DNA of 7,090 nucleotides from positions 1 through 7,090 of the forward strand of contig CANPVW010000300.1 of assembly GCA_947581745.1 (NCBI GenBank), written 5' to 3'. The translations under genes were made by a program, and so were the position numbers. Positions 1 through 5,153 of this stretch are shown here, one piece after another. Source of the DNA: Candidatus Benthicola azotiphorus. Its GTDB lineage: Bacteria; Gemmatimonadota; Gemmatimonadetes; Palauibacterales; Palauibacteraceae. The notes beneath the pieces were generated by a model that had not been told where the DNA came from, made no database searches, and was given only the letters and a program-made list of their open reading frames with translations. Numbering within the stretch: position 1 is the first letter of the stretch; each line of letters begins with the position of its first letter.

Positions 1-787
1 GCTTCGGCCTCTTCTTCCGCTTGCCATCGGCTGCTTCCGTGCCGCCTACGTCCGACGAATACGTGAGTGCGCTGCCCTCGTCCCGCCCACCGGCCGCATC
101 CGGCGCCTCGCGGCGAGCGATCAGGATCTCGTCCGCGATGGCACCGGTGATGAGCGATACCGAGCGGATCGCATCATCGTTCCCGGCGATCGCGATGGTG
201 AGCCTGTCCGGGTCCGCGTTGGTGTCGGCGATGGCGACCACTGGTATCCCGAGGCGGTTCGCCTCGCGCACCGCGATGTCCTCTTTCGTAGCGTCGACGA
301 CGAACACCAGCCCGGGGAGTCGATTCATGTCCTTGATCCCGGACAGGTATCGATCGAGCTTCTCGCGCTCCCGGTCCAGGAGCAGGCGCTCCTTCTTGGT
401 GTAGAACTCGAACGCGCCTTCCTCGACACCGCGCTCCAGGTCCTTGAGCCGTCGGACGTTCTTCTTGATCGTCTGGAAGTTGGTCAGCAGCCCGCCGAGC
501 CACCGCTCCGTCACGTAGAATGCGCCGGCCCGCTCGGCCTCGGCCCTGACGAGCCCTTTCAGCTGCGGCTTGGTGCACACGAAGAGGACGTTCCCGCCAC
601 CACGCACCACGCTGCCGACCATCTCACGCGCCCGATTCAGCTCCCGCAGCGTCTTCTTGAGATCGATCAGGTAGATGCCGCCTCGCTCCGCGAAGATGTA
701 CCTGCGCATCTTCGGGTTCCAGCGGTGCGTCTGGTGACCGAAGTGGACGCCCGCCTGTAGCAATTCCTTCAGACCGACTTCTGACAT
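1..787 (-). CDS. rpsB: 30S ribosomal protein S2 (3' end cut by window)
   Basis: S2 is a structural protein of the small ribosomal subunit; it binds late in assembly near S1 and the mRNA exit region. The reading frame starts at an ATG (787-785) and stays open to the window edge, giving 262 residues without a stop. The S2 N-terminal signature is clear: GVHFGHQTHRWNPKM at about residues 13-27, then YIFAERGGIYLIDLKKT, FVCTKPQ, RWLGGLLTNFQTI and LPGLVFVVDATKE, and NRLGIPVVAIADTNADPD further on. The core S2 fold ends near residue 232. After it comes a low-complexity, charged tail ending in a Lys/Arg-rich stretch (KRKKRPK) where the window stops. C-terminal tails of this kind vary widely in the family. 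It lies 45 bp downstream of rpsI on the same strand and should be co-transcribed with it. tsf would be expected next, outside the window. No good Shine-Dalgarno sequence precedes the ATG (only a weak CGAG), so translation may rely on coupling or on an S2-responsive leader; that is inference. Confidence 0.98.
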   Translation of the reverse strand, partial: MSEVGLKELLQAGVHFGHQTHRWNPKMRRYIFAERGGIYLIDLKKTLRELNRAREMVGSVVRGGGNVLFVCTKPQLKGLVRAEAERAGAFYVTERWLGGLLTNFQTIKKNVRRLKDLERGVEEGAFEFYTKKERLLLDREREKLDRYLSGIKDMNRLPGLVFVVDATKEDIAVREANRLGIPVVAIADTNADPDRLTIAIAGNDDAIRSVSLITGAIADEILIARREAPDAAGGRDEGSALTYSSDVGGTEAADGKRKKRPK

Positions 788-832
788 GCTATCGATAACT
801 CGCTGCTCGGGTTCGGCTACGCCGCGGCCTGT

Positions 833-1228
833 CTACCGCTTGGAGAACTGGAAGCGCTTGCGGGCCTTGGGCCGGCCCGGCTTCTTTCGCTCGACCACCC
901 TCGGATCGCGCGTGAGAAGGTCGTGCGAACGGAGCGTCGTGCGCATGTCGGCGTCCACCTCGAGGATCGCGCGCGCGATCGCCAGCTGGAGCGCATCGGC
1001 CTGACCGGACGGCCCGCCGCCCGCCACGCGGGCGTGAACGCTGAACTGCCCCTCCATGCCCGTCACCTCGAACGGCTTACCGGCAGCGGCCCGGTGCCGT
1101 GCGAGCGGAAAGTAGTCCTCGATGCTACGGCCGTTGATGCTCCAGGAGCTCCCCCCCGGCCGGAGCCATACGCGCGCGACCGCCGACTTCCGTCGGCCGA
1201 CCGCCTGGTATGTCGTGCTGTCCGCCAA
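833..1228 (-). CDS. rpsI: 30S ribosomal protein S9
   Basis: S9 belongs to the small-subunit head; its C-terminal tail reaches the P-site tRNA. The product is 131 residues, a normal bacterial length. It shows the family hallmarks: AVGRRKSAVARVWLRPG at residues 9-25, INGR and the DYFP segment, VAGGGPSGQADALQLAIARAIL in the middle, and the invariant basic tail KKPGRPKARKRFQFSKR ending in Ser-Lys-Arg. The start codon is TTG (1228-1226) rather than ATG. It is supported by a full GGAGG ribosome binding site (1237-1233) four bases upstream and by the correct family N-terminus. The stop is TAG. It sits 31 bp downstream of rplM and 45 bp upstream of rpsB, so all three are probably one transcript. The rplM-rpsI pair is nearly universal in bacteria; having rpsB follow directly is typical of Bacteroidota and relatives. 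Confidence 0.98.
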   Translation of the reverse strand: MADSTTYQAVGRRKSAVARVWLRPGGSSWSINGRSIEDYFPLARHRAAAGKPFEVTGMEGQFSVHARVAGGGPSGQADALQLAIARAILEVDADMRTTLRSHDLLTRDPRVVERKKPGRPKARKRFQFSKR

Positions 1229-1237
1229 TCTTCCTCC
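1226..1237 (-). promoter_or_regulatory. Ribosome binding site and TTG start of rpsI
   Basis: On the minus strand the sequence reads CGGAGGAAGATTG. A perfect GGAGG core lies four bases before a TTG codon that begins the S9 reading frame. No ATG or GTG lies in frame close by that would leave the conserved N-terminus intact, so this site fixes the start. The strong Shine-Dalgarno sequence probably offsets the weak initiation codon. Confidence 0.8.
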
Positions 1238-1259
1238 GTGTGTTTGGTGGCCCGGCCCG

Positions 1260-1688
1260 TCAGACGTCCAGCGGCTGCGGTCGCTGGGCCTCGTGCGGAT
1301 GCTCCGCGCCGGCGTACACTTTCAACTTCTGCGCCATCTGGCGTCCCAGAGCGTTCTTGGGAAGCATGCCCTTCACCGCACGCTCGATGACCCGCTCGGG
1401 GTGCGTCTTCATCATGGTCGCGAACGGAATCATCCGCTCACCGCCCATGTAGCCGCTGTGCCGGAAGTACTCCTTCTGTTCCGCCTTCCGTCCGGTGAGC
1501 CGCACGTCCCGCGCGTTCACCACGACGACGTAGTCGCCCACGTCGAGGTGGGTGCTGAAAGTCGGCTTGTGCTTTCCGCGCAACACGGAAGCCACGCGAG
1601 TCGCGAGGCGCCCGAGCACCTGGTCCGTCGCATCCACGACGTACCAGTCGTGCTGTATCTCGCCGGCTTTGACCGAGTACGTCTTCAT
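1260..1688 (-). CDS. rplM: 50S ribosomal protein L13
   Basis: L13 is an early-assembly protein of the large ribosomal subunit and binds 23S rRNA. The product is 142 residues, exactly the usual bacterial length. Recognisable segments are DWYVVDATDQVLGRLATRVASVLRGKHKP (residues 14-42, written with the conserved LGRLA core), DVGDYVVVVNA, the LTGRK motif, the YFRHSGYMGGE loop, and the strongly conserved RVIERAVKGMLPKN followed by LGRQMAQKLKVYAGAEHPHEAQ. The ATG is preceded by GAGGAGG with a rather long ten-base spacer. That ribosome binding site is the 3' arm of a predicted hairpin (1697-1723). It is the first gene of the rplM-rpsI-rpsB cluster, with a predicted promoter about 130-155 bp upstream. 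E. coli L13 is known to repress translation of its own operon, and the long structured leader here would fit a comparable control. Confidence 0.98.
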   Translation of the reverse strand: MKTYSVKAGEIQHDWYVVDATDQVLGRLATRVASVLRGKHKPTFSTHLDVGDYVVVVNARDVRLTGRKAEQKEYFRHSGYMGGERMIPFATMMKTHPERVIERAVKGMLPKNALGRQMAQKLKVYAGAEHPHEAQRPQPLDV

Positions 1689-1696
1689 GCCCGCAT

Positions 1697-1723
1697 CGCC
1701 TCCTCGCGCTCAGGTCGGAGGCG
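1697..1723 (-). promoter_or_regulatory. Leader hairpin masking the rplM ribosome binding site
   Basis: A perfect 7-bp inverted repeat, CGCCTCC and GGAGGCG on the transcribed strand, encloses a 13-base loop. The 3' arm contains the GGAGG that serves as the rplM Shine-Dalgarno sequence, 10 bases before the ATG. Folded, the stem would hide the ribosome binding site; opened, it would free it. The repeat is read directly from the sequence. Its regulatory use is inferred from position and from known L13 autoregulation in other bacteria. Confidence 0.5.
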
Positions 1724-1753
1724 CCTTTACTCGTTCGCACTGAATACTGGGAG

Positions 1754-1772
1754 AAAAAGCGGGCCGCCCCGC
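1754..1772 (-). terminator. Terminator-like hairpin in the rplM leader (possible attenuator)
   Basis: On the minus strand a GC-only 5-bp stem (GCGGG / CCCGC) closes a 4-base loop and is followed directly by TTTTT, the layout of an intrinsic terminator, though the stem is short. It lies downstream of the predicted rplM promoter and about 65 bp before the rplM ATG. It could therefore stop read-through from the sigma gene, or act as an attenuator of the L13 operon. Two other helices in the same stretch compete with it: 1784-1789 with 1762-1767, and 1777-1782 with 1763-1768. Confidence 0.5.
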
Positions 1773-1814
1773 ACGCGGCGGCAGCGGCCTTCATCATCCC
1801 GCTAGCAGCCCCGG

Positions 1815-1843
1815 AAGCTAAAGGGGGGGTATGCAGGTGTCAA
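1815..1843 (-). promoter_or_regulatory. Predicted sigma-70 promoter of the rplM operon
   Basis: The -35 box is a perfect TTGACA (1843-1838). After a 17-base spacer comes TAGCTT (1820-1815) as the -10 box. This matches TATAAT only at the two most important positions plus the first T, but fits TAnnTT, the first part of the Bacteroidota -10 consensus. The spacer contains a run of seven C. The promoter lies between the stop of the sigma gene (1861) and rplM, and predicts a start near 1808 and a leader of about 120 bases. Confidence 0.65.
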
Positions 1844-1860
1844 GACGCTGCGCGGCCGCT

Positions 1861-2712
1861 TCAGCGGTCGCGGAACGACTCCAGGACCCGGCCTGTCGAG
1901 CCCAGCCTCAGGCGGACCAGCGCCCGGTCCTTGATCTGACGGATCCTCTCGCGGCTGACCGCGAACTTCTGGCCAATCTGCTCCAGGGTATGCGCTTCTT
2001 CTCCGTCCAGGCCGAAGTAGAGTTTCAGGATGCGGGCTTCGCGGTCCGGAAGATGGGTGAGGCTCGACTCCAGCACGTCGCGCAGGGCCTCCCGCTGGGT
2101 CCTTTCGTCAGGCTCCTCCCCCTCGCGGTCGGGAATGAGCTCCAGCATCGAAGTGTCTTCCGCCTCCGGCACGGGTGCGTCGAGCGACACGTAACCGCTC
2201 TTCATTTCCAGCGCCCGCTGCACCGCGTCGGGCGACAGGCCGAGTTCGAGCCCCATTTCCTCGGGAGTCGCCCGCCGTCCCAGCTCCTGGCTCAGCCTGC
2301 GGGAAACCCGGACGACCCTGTTGGCCTCGTCCATCCTGCCGACCGGAACGCGAACGATGCGGGATTGCTCGGCGATCGCCTGCATCATCGCCTGGCGAAT
2401 CCACCACACGGCGTACGAGATGAAGCGGACGCCCTTGGTCTCGTCGAACCGCCGGGCCGCGCGCATGAGTCCGAGGTTGCCCTCGTTCACCAGGTCGGCG
2501 AACGCTACGCCGTGGTTGCGATACCGCTTCGCCACGGTCACCACGAAGCGGAGGTTCGCTGCGACCAGGCGGTTGAGGGCCTGCTCGTCACCCTCCCGGA
2601 TCGCCAGCGCGAGGCGCACCTCGTCCTCCCTCTCCAGGATCGGGTGATCCGCGATTTCTCTCAGGTAGAGGTCGAGAGAACCGCCTCCCGTGTCGTCGAA
2701 CGTGCGCGCCAT
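1861..2712 (-). CDS. rpoD: Sigma-70 family RNA polymerase sigma factor (RpoD/SigA type, short form)
   Basis: It directs RNA polymerase to promoters. The product has 283 residues and lacks region 1.1, unlike the roughly 600-residue proteobacterial RpoD; Bacteroidota primary sigma factors have this short layout. Region 1.2 covers residues about 12-45. Region 2 covers about 46-125, with NLRFVV, the core-binding DLVNEGNLGLMRAARRF (73-89) and melting/-10 motif FISYAVWWIRQAMMQAIAEQ (97-116) then SRIVRVPVGR. Region 3 covers about 130-195. Region 4 starts at LPDREARILKLYFGL (221-235) and ends in the -35-binding helix SRERIRQIKDRALVRLR (253-269). The -35 contacts Arg-Glu-Arg-Ile-Arg-Gln are kept. In region 2.4 the residue equivalent to E. 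coli Thr440 is Met110, while the preceding Gln (107) is kept. The ATG follows GAGGAGA very closely. It lies 64 bp behind lepB without an obvious promoter, so it may be co-transcribed with it. Most likely the primary sigma factor; a group 2 paralogue is possible. Confidence 0.93.
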   Translation of the reverse strand: MARTFDDTGGGSLDLYLREIADHPILEREDEVRLALAIREGDEQALNRLVAANLRFVVTVAKRYRNHGVAFADLVNEGNLGLMRAARRFDETKGVRFISYAVWWIRQAMMQAIAEQSRIVRVPVGRMDEANRVVRVSRRLSQELGRRATPEEMGLELGLSPDAVQRALEMKSGYVSLDAPVPEAEDTSMLELIPDREGEEPDERTQREALRDVLESSLTHLPDREARILKLYFGLDGEEAHTLEQIGQKFAVSRERIRQIKDRALVRLRLGSTGRVLESFRDR

Positions 2713-2776
2713 TCTCCTCGCGTTCCGAGGGGTGGTCCGGACGACCGCGTCCGACGGGCGGACGTGCCCGCTCGGG

Positions 2777-3616
2777 TCATCGAATCGGGTTGAACAGACG
2801 GCTCCAGCGGATCTCGGTGAGCCACGGAAACGGGGTGATCTTGTTGCGGTCGTAGGAAAAATAGATGATCCAGGGTCGCCCCTTGACCGACTCGTTGGGC
2901 ACGAAGCCCCAGTATCGCGAGTCTTCCGAATTGTCCCGGTTGTCGCCCATCACGAACAAGCTGTCGGAAGGGACTGTGATCGGGCCCCAGTTATCCCGCG
3001 TAGGCCGGTATTCGTGCAGCCTGCGCCCTGTGTCCACGAGGTATGAGCGCTGCCAGTCGAACTGCGGGCTGCGCGGATCCTCGTAGGGCCGTGTGTGCCG
3101 CGCGTACGGCTCGGCTACCTGGCCTCCGTTGCGGTACAGGACTCCCTCGACCATGAGCAGCGTGTCTCCCGGTAGACCTACGATTCGCTTCACGTAGTTC
3201 GTGTTCGCGGCCTGCCGCGCAGCCGGCGGCGGGGAGAATACGACGATGTCCCCGCGAGCCGGTGGATCGAACGCCGGGAGACGGACACCGGTACCCGGCA
3301 GCTCCGCCCCGTAGACCATCTTGTTCACGAGCAGAAAATCACCCACGAGCAGAGTCTGCTCCATCGAGCCGGTCGGAATCTGAAAGGCCTCGACGACGAA
3401 CGTCCGGACGAGGATGAACAGCAGAAACGCTACGGCGATGGACTTCGTCCACTCCCACAGCCAGCGTCCGACCGAGCCGTTGTCCACTTCCTGTTTCTGC
3501 TTCGCTCTCTTCGCCGTCTTGCTCATGCTCCCATACGCCTGTCTGTTGGAATGCTGGCTAACTGATCGCTGTTCGCCGCCAGGCCGAATGACTTGCCTCT
3601 CGGACCCGTCCGACAC
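2777..3616 (-). CDS. lepB: Signal peptidase I
   Basis: This membrane-bound serine protease removes signal peptides from exported preproteins, acting on the outer face of the cytoplasmic membrane. A single transmembrane helix (about residues 56-78, containing SIAVAFLLFILVRTFVVEAF) is followed at once by the catalytic box IPTGSMEQTL with nucleophile Ser84. The general base Lys143 lies in YVKRIVGLPGD. Box E, GDNRDNSEDSRYWGFV, lies near the C-terminus. Together they give the Ser-Lys dyad of family S26A. Numbering is from a GTG start (3616) that has a strong GGGAGGG ribosome site three bases upstream, giving 279 residues. An ATG at 3526 (giving 249 residues, Ser54/Lys113) fits the conserved part better, but its GGGAG is only one base away. 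The extra 30 residues are polar and unremarkable. A promoter is predicted at 3676-3704. The sigma factor gene follows 64 bp downstream and may share the transcript. Confidence 0.95.
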   Translation of the reverse strand: MSDGSERQVIRPGGEQRSVSQHSNRQAYGSMSKTAKRAKQKQEVDNGSVGRWLWEWTKSIAVAFLLFILVRTFVVEAFQIPTGSMEQTLLVGDFLLVNKMVYGAELPGTGVRLPAFDPPARGDIVVFSPPPAARQAANTNYVKRIVGLPGDTLLMVEGVLYRNGGQVAEPYARHTRPYEDPRSPQFDWQRSYLVDTGRRLHEYRPTRDNWGPITVPSDSLFVMGDNRDNSEDSRYWGFVPNESVKGRPWIIYFSYDRNKITPFPWLTEIRWSRLFNPIR

Positions 3617-3619
3617 CTA

Positions 3620-3626
3620 CCCTCCC
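3620..3626 (-). promoter_or_regulatory. Ribosome binding site for the GTG start of lepB
   Basis: GGGAGGG on the minus strand lies three bases before the GTG at 3616-3614. It is the better ribosome site of the two lepB start candidates and decides the start chosen here. It directly abuts a 14-bp palindrome (3626-3639) that could fold just upstream of it. Confidence 0.5.
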
Positions 3627-3639
3627 GCTCCGCGGAGCG
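3626..3639. repeat. 14-bp perfect palindrome upstream of lepB
   Basis: CGCTCCGCGGAGCG equals its own reverse complement. In RNA it would form a 5-bp stem with a 4-base loop ending at the lepB ribosome binding site; in DNA it could be a dimer-binding operator. It lies downstream of the predicted start of transcription, in the 5' leader. No function can be assigned from sequence. Confidence 0.45.
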
Positions 3640-3669
3640 TTCCAAACGCACCATCCGCCCGGTGGTCAG

Positions 3670-3688
3670 CTTCGCACAATACGCGAAG
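3670..3688. repeat. Inverted repeat spanning the lepB -10 element
   Basis: Perfect 6-bp arms CTTCGC and GCGAAG flank a 7-bp centre that holds the predicted lepB -10 box. The 19-bp dyad has the size and position of a classical repressor operator, where binding would block RNA polymerase. It may also be chance; no matching regulator gene is in the window. Confidence 0.4.
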
Positions 3689-3704
3689 AAGATCACCGTG
3701 TCAC
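3676..3704 (-). promoter_or_regulatory. Predicted sigma-70 promoter of lepB (and perhaps rpoD)
   Basis: On the minus strand GTGACA (3704-3699, five of six matches to TTGACA) is followed after exactly 17 bases by TATTGT (3681-3676, four of six matches to TATAAT). It lies in the 123-bp gap between the membrane-protein gene and lepB and predicts a start near 3669, about 50 bases before the GTG start of lepB. Confidence 0.6.
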
Positions 3705-3739
3705 TCAACTCCCGCTCAACGTGGGCCGGCCCGCTGGCA

Positions 3740-4378
3740 CTAAAGCCCGGCACGCGGTGCCAGGTCGAGGACCAGCCGCCCGCCATCGACGGCGAAACGT
3801 CCGACCGGGCCGGGAGTGGGAACAAGCAAGCTGGCACCGGTCGTCTCGACGCCCGGCATTTGGAGGCTCCCCAGAATCCACGGGACCATCATCGAGGGCA
3901 CGACGATCGAGCCCGCCTGCATTGCCAGGACCTCCACCCGGGCGACGCCCGCCACCACGCCGGGCCACAACTCGACGACGACCCTGGCCGAGTCGGAGAA
4001 CAGGCGCTCGACCACCTCCGGCGACGCCAGTCCATCGAGTTCCCTCGGGTCCACGCGGGCGGAGAGAAGGACCGTGCTGTCACCGAGTTCGACGATCGGA
4101 TCACTGATTCCGGACGGCAGCAGTGGTCCGGCGCGATAGGTGAGCAGGCTCTGGATCTCGGCCTGGGTCAGATCCAGGCTGCCGGACCCGTTGCCCCGCG
4201 CGAGGTTCTTCATCTTCTCGGAGGCTCGCGCCGCCAACTCCTCGCTCGGCTGAGATGAAGACGTGATCTCCAGCCGATTCCACCAGCCAGCGATGTCCTC
4301 ACGAAACCACCAGCCGCCACCGACCACCAGAAGGACCACGGTCAGGCAGCCGATGCGCGCGAGACAGTTCTTGATCAT
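3740..4378 (-). CDS. Uncharacterised membrane-anchored protein
   Basis: I do not recognise this 212-residue protein. A hydrophobic segment at about residues 8-24 (IGCLTVVLLVVGGGWWF), preceded by Lys and Arg, looks like an N-terminal membrane anchor or uncleaved signal. A short linker rich in Ser, Glu and Ala follows (residues 38-58). The rest looks like a soluble domain with alternating beta-strand patterns: LTQAEIQSLLTYR, IVELGDSTVLLSARVDPREL, SARVVVELWPGVVAGVARVEVLAMQAG and the C-terminal FAVDGGRLVLDLAP. A membrane anchor followed by strand pairs of the form 'V-x-L-x-D/G-x-x-V-x-L-x-A' recalls extracytoplasmic lipid-binding-like families such as YpmS or LmeA. This resemblance is one of layout only and is weak. 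The ATG is preceded by GGGGGAGGGG. It begins 28 bp after thpR and is probably co-transcribed with it; lepB downstream has its own promoter. Confidence 0.85.
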   Translation of the reverse strand: MIKNCLARIGCLTVVLLVVGGGWWFREDIAGWWNRLEITSSSQPSEELAARASEKMKNLARGNGSGSLDLTQAEIQSLLTYRAGPLLPSGISDPIVELGDSTVLLSARVDPRELDGLASPEVVERLFSDSARVVVELWPGVVAGVARVEVLAMQAGSIVVPSMMVPWILGSLQMPGVETTGASLLVPTPGPVGRFAVDGGRLVLDLAPRAGL

Positions 4379-4406
4379 CCCCTCCCCCGACGTGCGAGTC
4401 CCCCGC

Positions 4407-4973
4407 TCAATCGCGAGGCCCCATGCGGGCCGCCAGCAAACGGGTGTGCACGGCTCCCGTCGGCCCGAGCTGGCTCTTCATCAGGTCCAGGTGCGTCACC
4501 CGGTACACGTCCGAAACCTGCAGGGACCGTGCGATCTCCTCGAGTCGTCGGAACTCCCCCGCCTCGGCTTCGGCAGGACTCCTCCCCAGAGTCACGTGAG
4601 GCTGATACGGCCTTTCCTCGCGAGCGATCCCGAGCTCCGCCAGACGCCGTTCGAGATCGTCCTTGACGAACCGGAGCTCCGGAGTCTGCTCCACCCCAAG
4701 CCAGACGACGCGTGGACGGCGCGGCGACGGAAACGCCCCGATCGGCCCGAACTTGAGCTCGAACGGGCGAAAGCGCCCCGCAACCTCCTGGAGGACGAGC
4801 GAGATCGGCTCGACTTCGACGGCCGGCACTTCCCCGATGAACTTGAGGGTGAGATGCGCCTGATCCGCCTCGATCCAGCGTCCTGGAACGCCCGCCTCCC
4901 GGAGCGGCCGACACAGCCGGGCAATCTTCTGACGCAATCGGGCCGGGAAGTTCACCGCTACGAAGAGGCGCAT
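4407..4973 (-). CDS. thpR: RNA 2',3'-cyclic phosphodiesterase (2H phosphoesterase, LigT family)
   Basis: This enzyme opens 2',3'-cyclic phosphates at RNA ends to 2'-phosphomonoesters; the E. coli homologue was first described as a 2'-5' RNA ligase. The product is 188 residues, normal for the family. Both catalytic H-x-T-x motifs are present: HLTL at residues 40-43 in DQAHLTLKFIGEVP, and HVTL at 126-129 in PYQPHVTLGRSP. The N-terminus MRLFVAVNFP is typical of the family and fixes the ATG at 4973-4971, with GAGG a few bases upstream. Other family features are FGPIGAFPSPRRPRVVWLGV at about 75-94 and the C-terminal DLMKSQLGPTGAVHTRL. The frame is open for another 280 codons upstream, but that stretch opposes queD and shows no family similarity. 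The gene is divergent from queD and lies 28 bp ahead of the membrane-protein gene. Many bacteria pair thpR with cinA or recA; neither is present here. Confidence 0.95.
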   Translation of the reverse strand: MRLFVAVNFPARLRQKIARLCRPLREAGVPGRWIEADQAHLTLKFIGEVPAVEVEPISLVLQEVAGRFRPFELKFGPIGAFPSPRRPRVVWLGVEQTPELRFVKDDLERRLAELGIAREERPYQPHVTLGRSPAEAEAGEFRRLEEIARSLQVSDVYRVTHLDLMKSQLGPTGAVHTRLLAARMGPRD

Positions 4974-5153
4974 CCAACCTCGCTTCCGTATCCACCGATC
5001 ATCCGCCAGCAGGCGCGTGCCCCCACCGACAAGCTGGCCTGCGGCGCGCCGGGGCGGCAAGAGCCCGAGGGCCACACGGGATGCGCGGGCGTCCGGGGGA
5101 GCGTACGATGCAGGAGCGGAAGGAGTGTCAGACATCGACATGCGCAGGTTCCG
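4974..5153. other. Intergenic region between divergent thpR and queD
   Basis: This 180-bp gap must carry start signals for both thpR (minus) and queD (plus). No -35/-10 pair with correct spacing is convincing on either strand. On the plus strand a lone -10-like TACGAT lies at 5104-5109 and a purine-rich GGAAGGAG at 5118-5125. The latter is 28 bases before the queD ATG, too far to serve it directly. I see no hairpin terminator, repeat or RNA gene. Confidence 0.5.

Noticed and set aside
1831..2793. Long open frame on the plus strand opposite the sigma factor gene
   Set aside because: It mirrors the codon pattern of a GC-rich gene on the other strand, has no family similarity, and fully overlaps a clear sigma-70 gene.
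3723..3732. GGGCCGGCCC palindrome as a terminator after the membrane-protein gene
   Set aside because: It is not followed by a T run on the minus strand, has no room for a loop, and such GC palindromes are common by chance here.
4263..5153. Upstream extension of the queD frame on the plus strand
   Set aside because: The frame is open far upstream but lies opposite thpR and the membrane-protein gene. The conserved COG0720 domain begins at the ATG at 5154.
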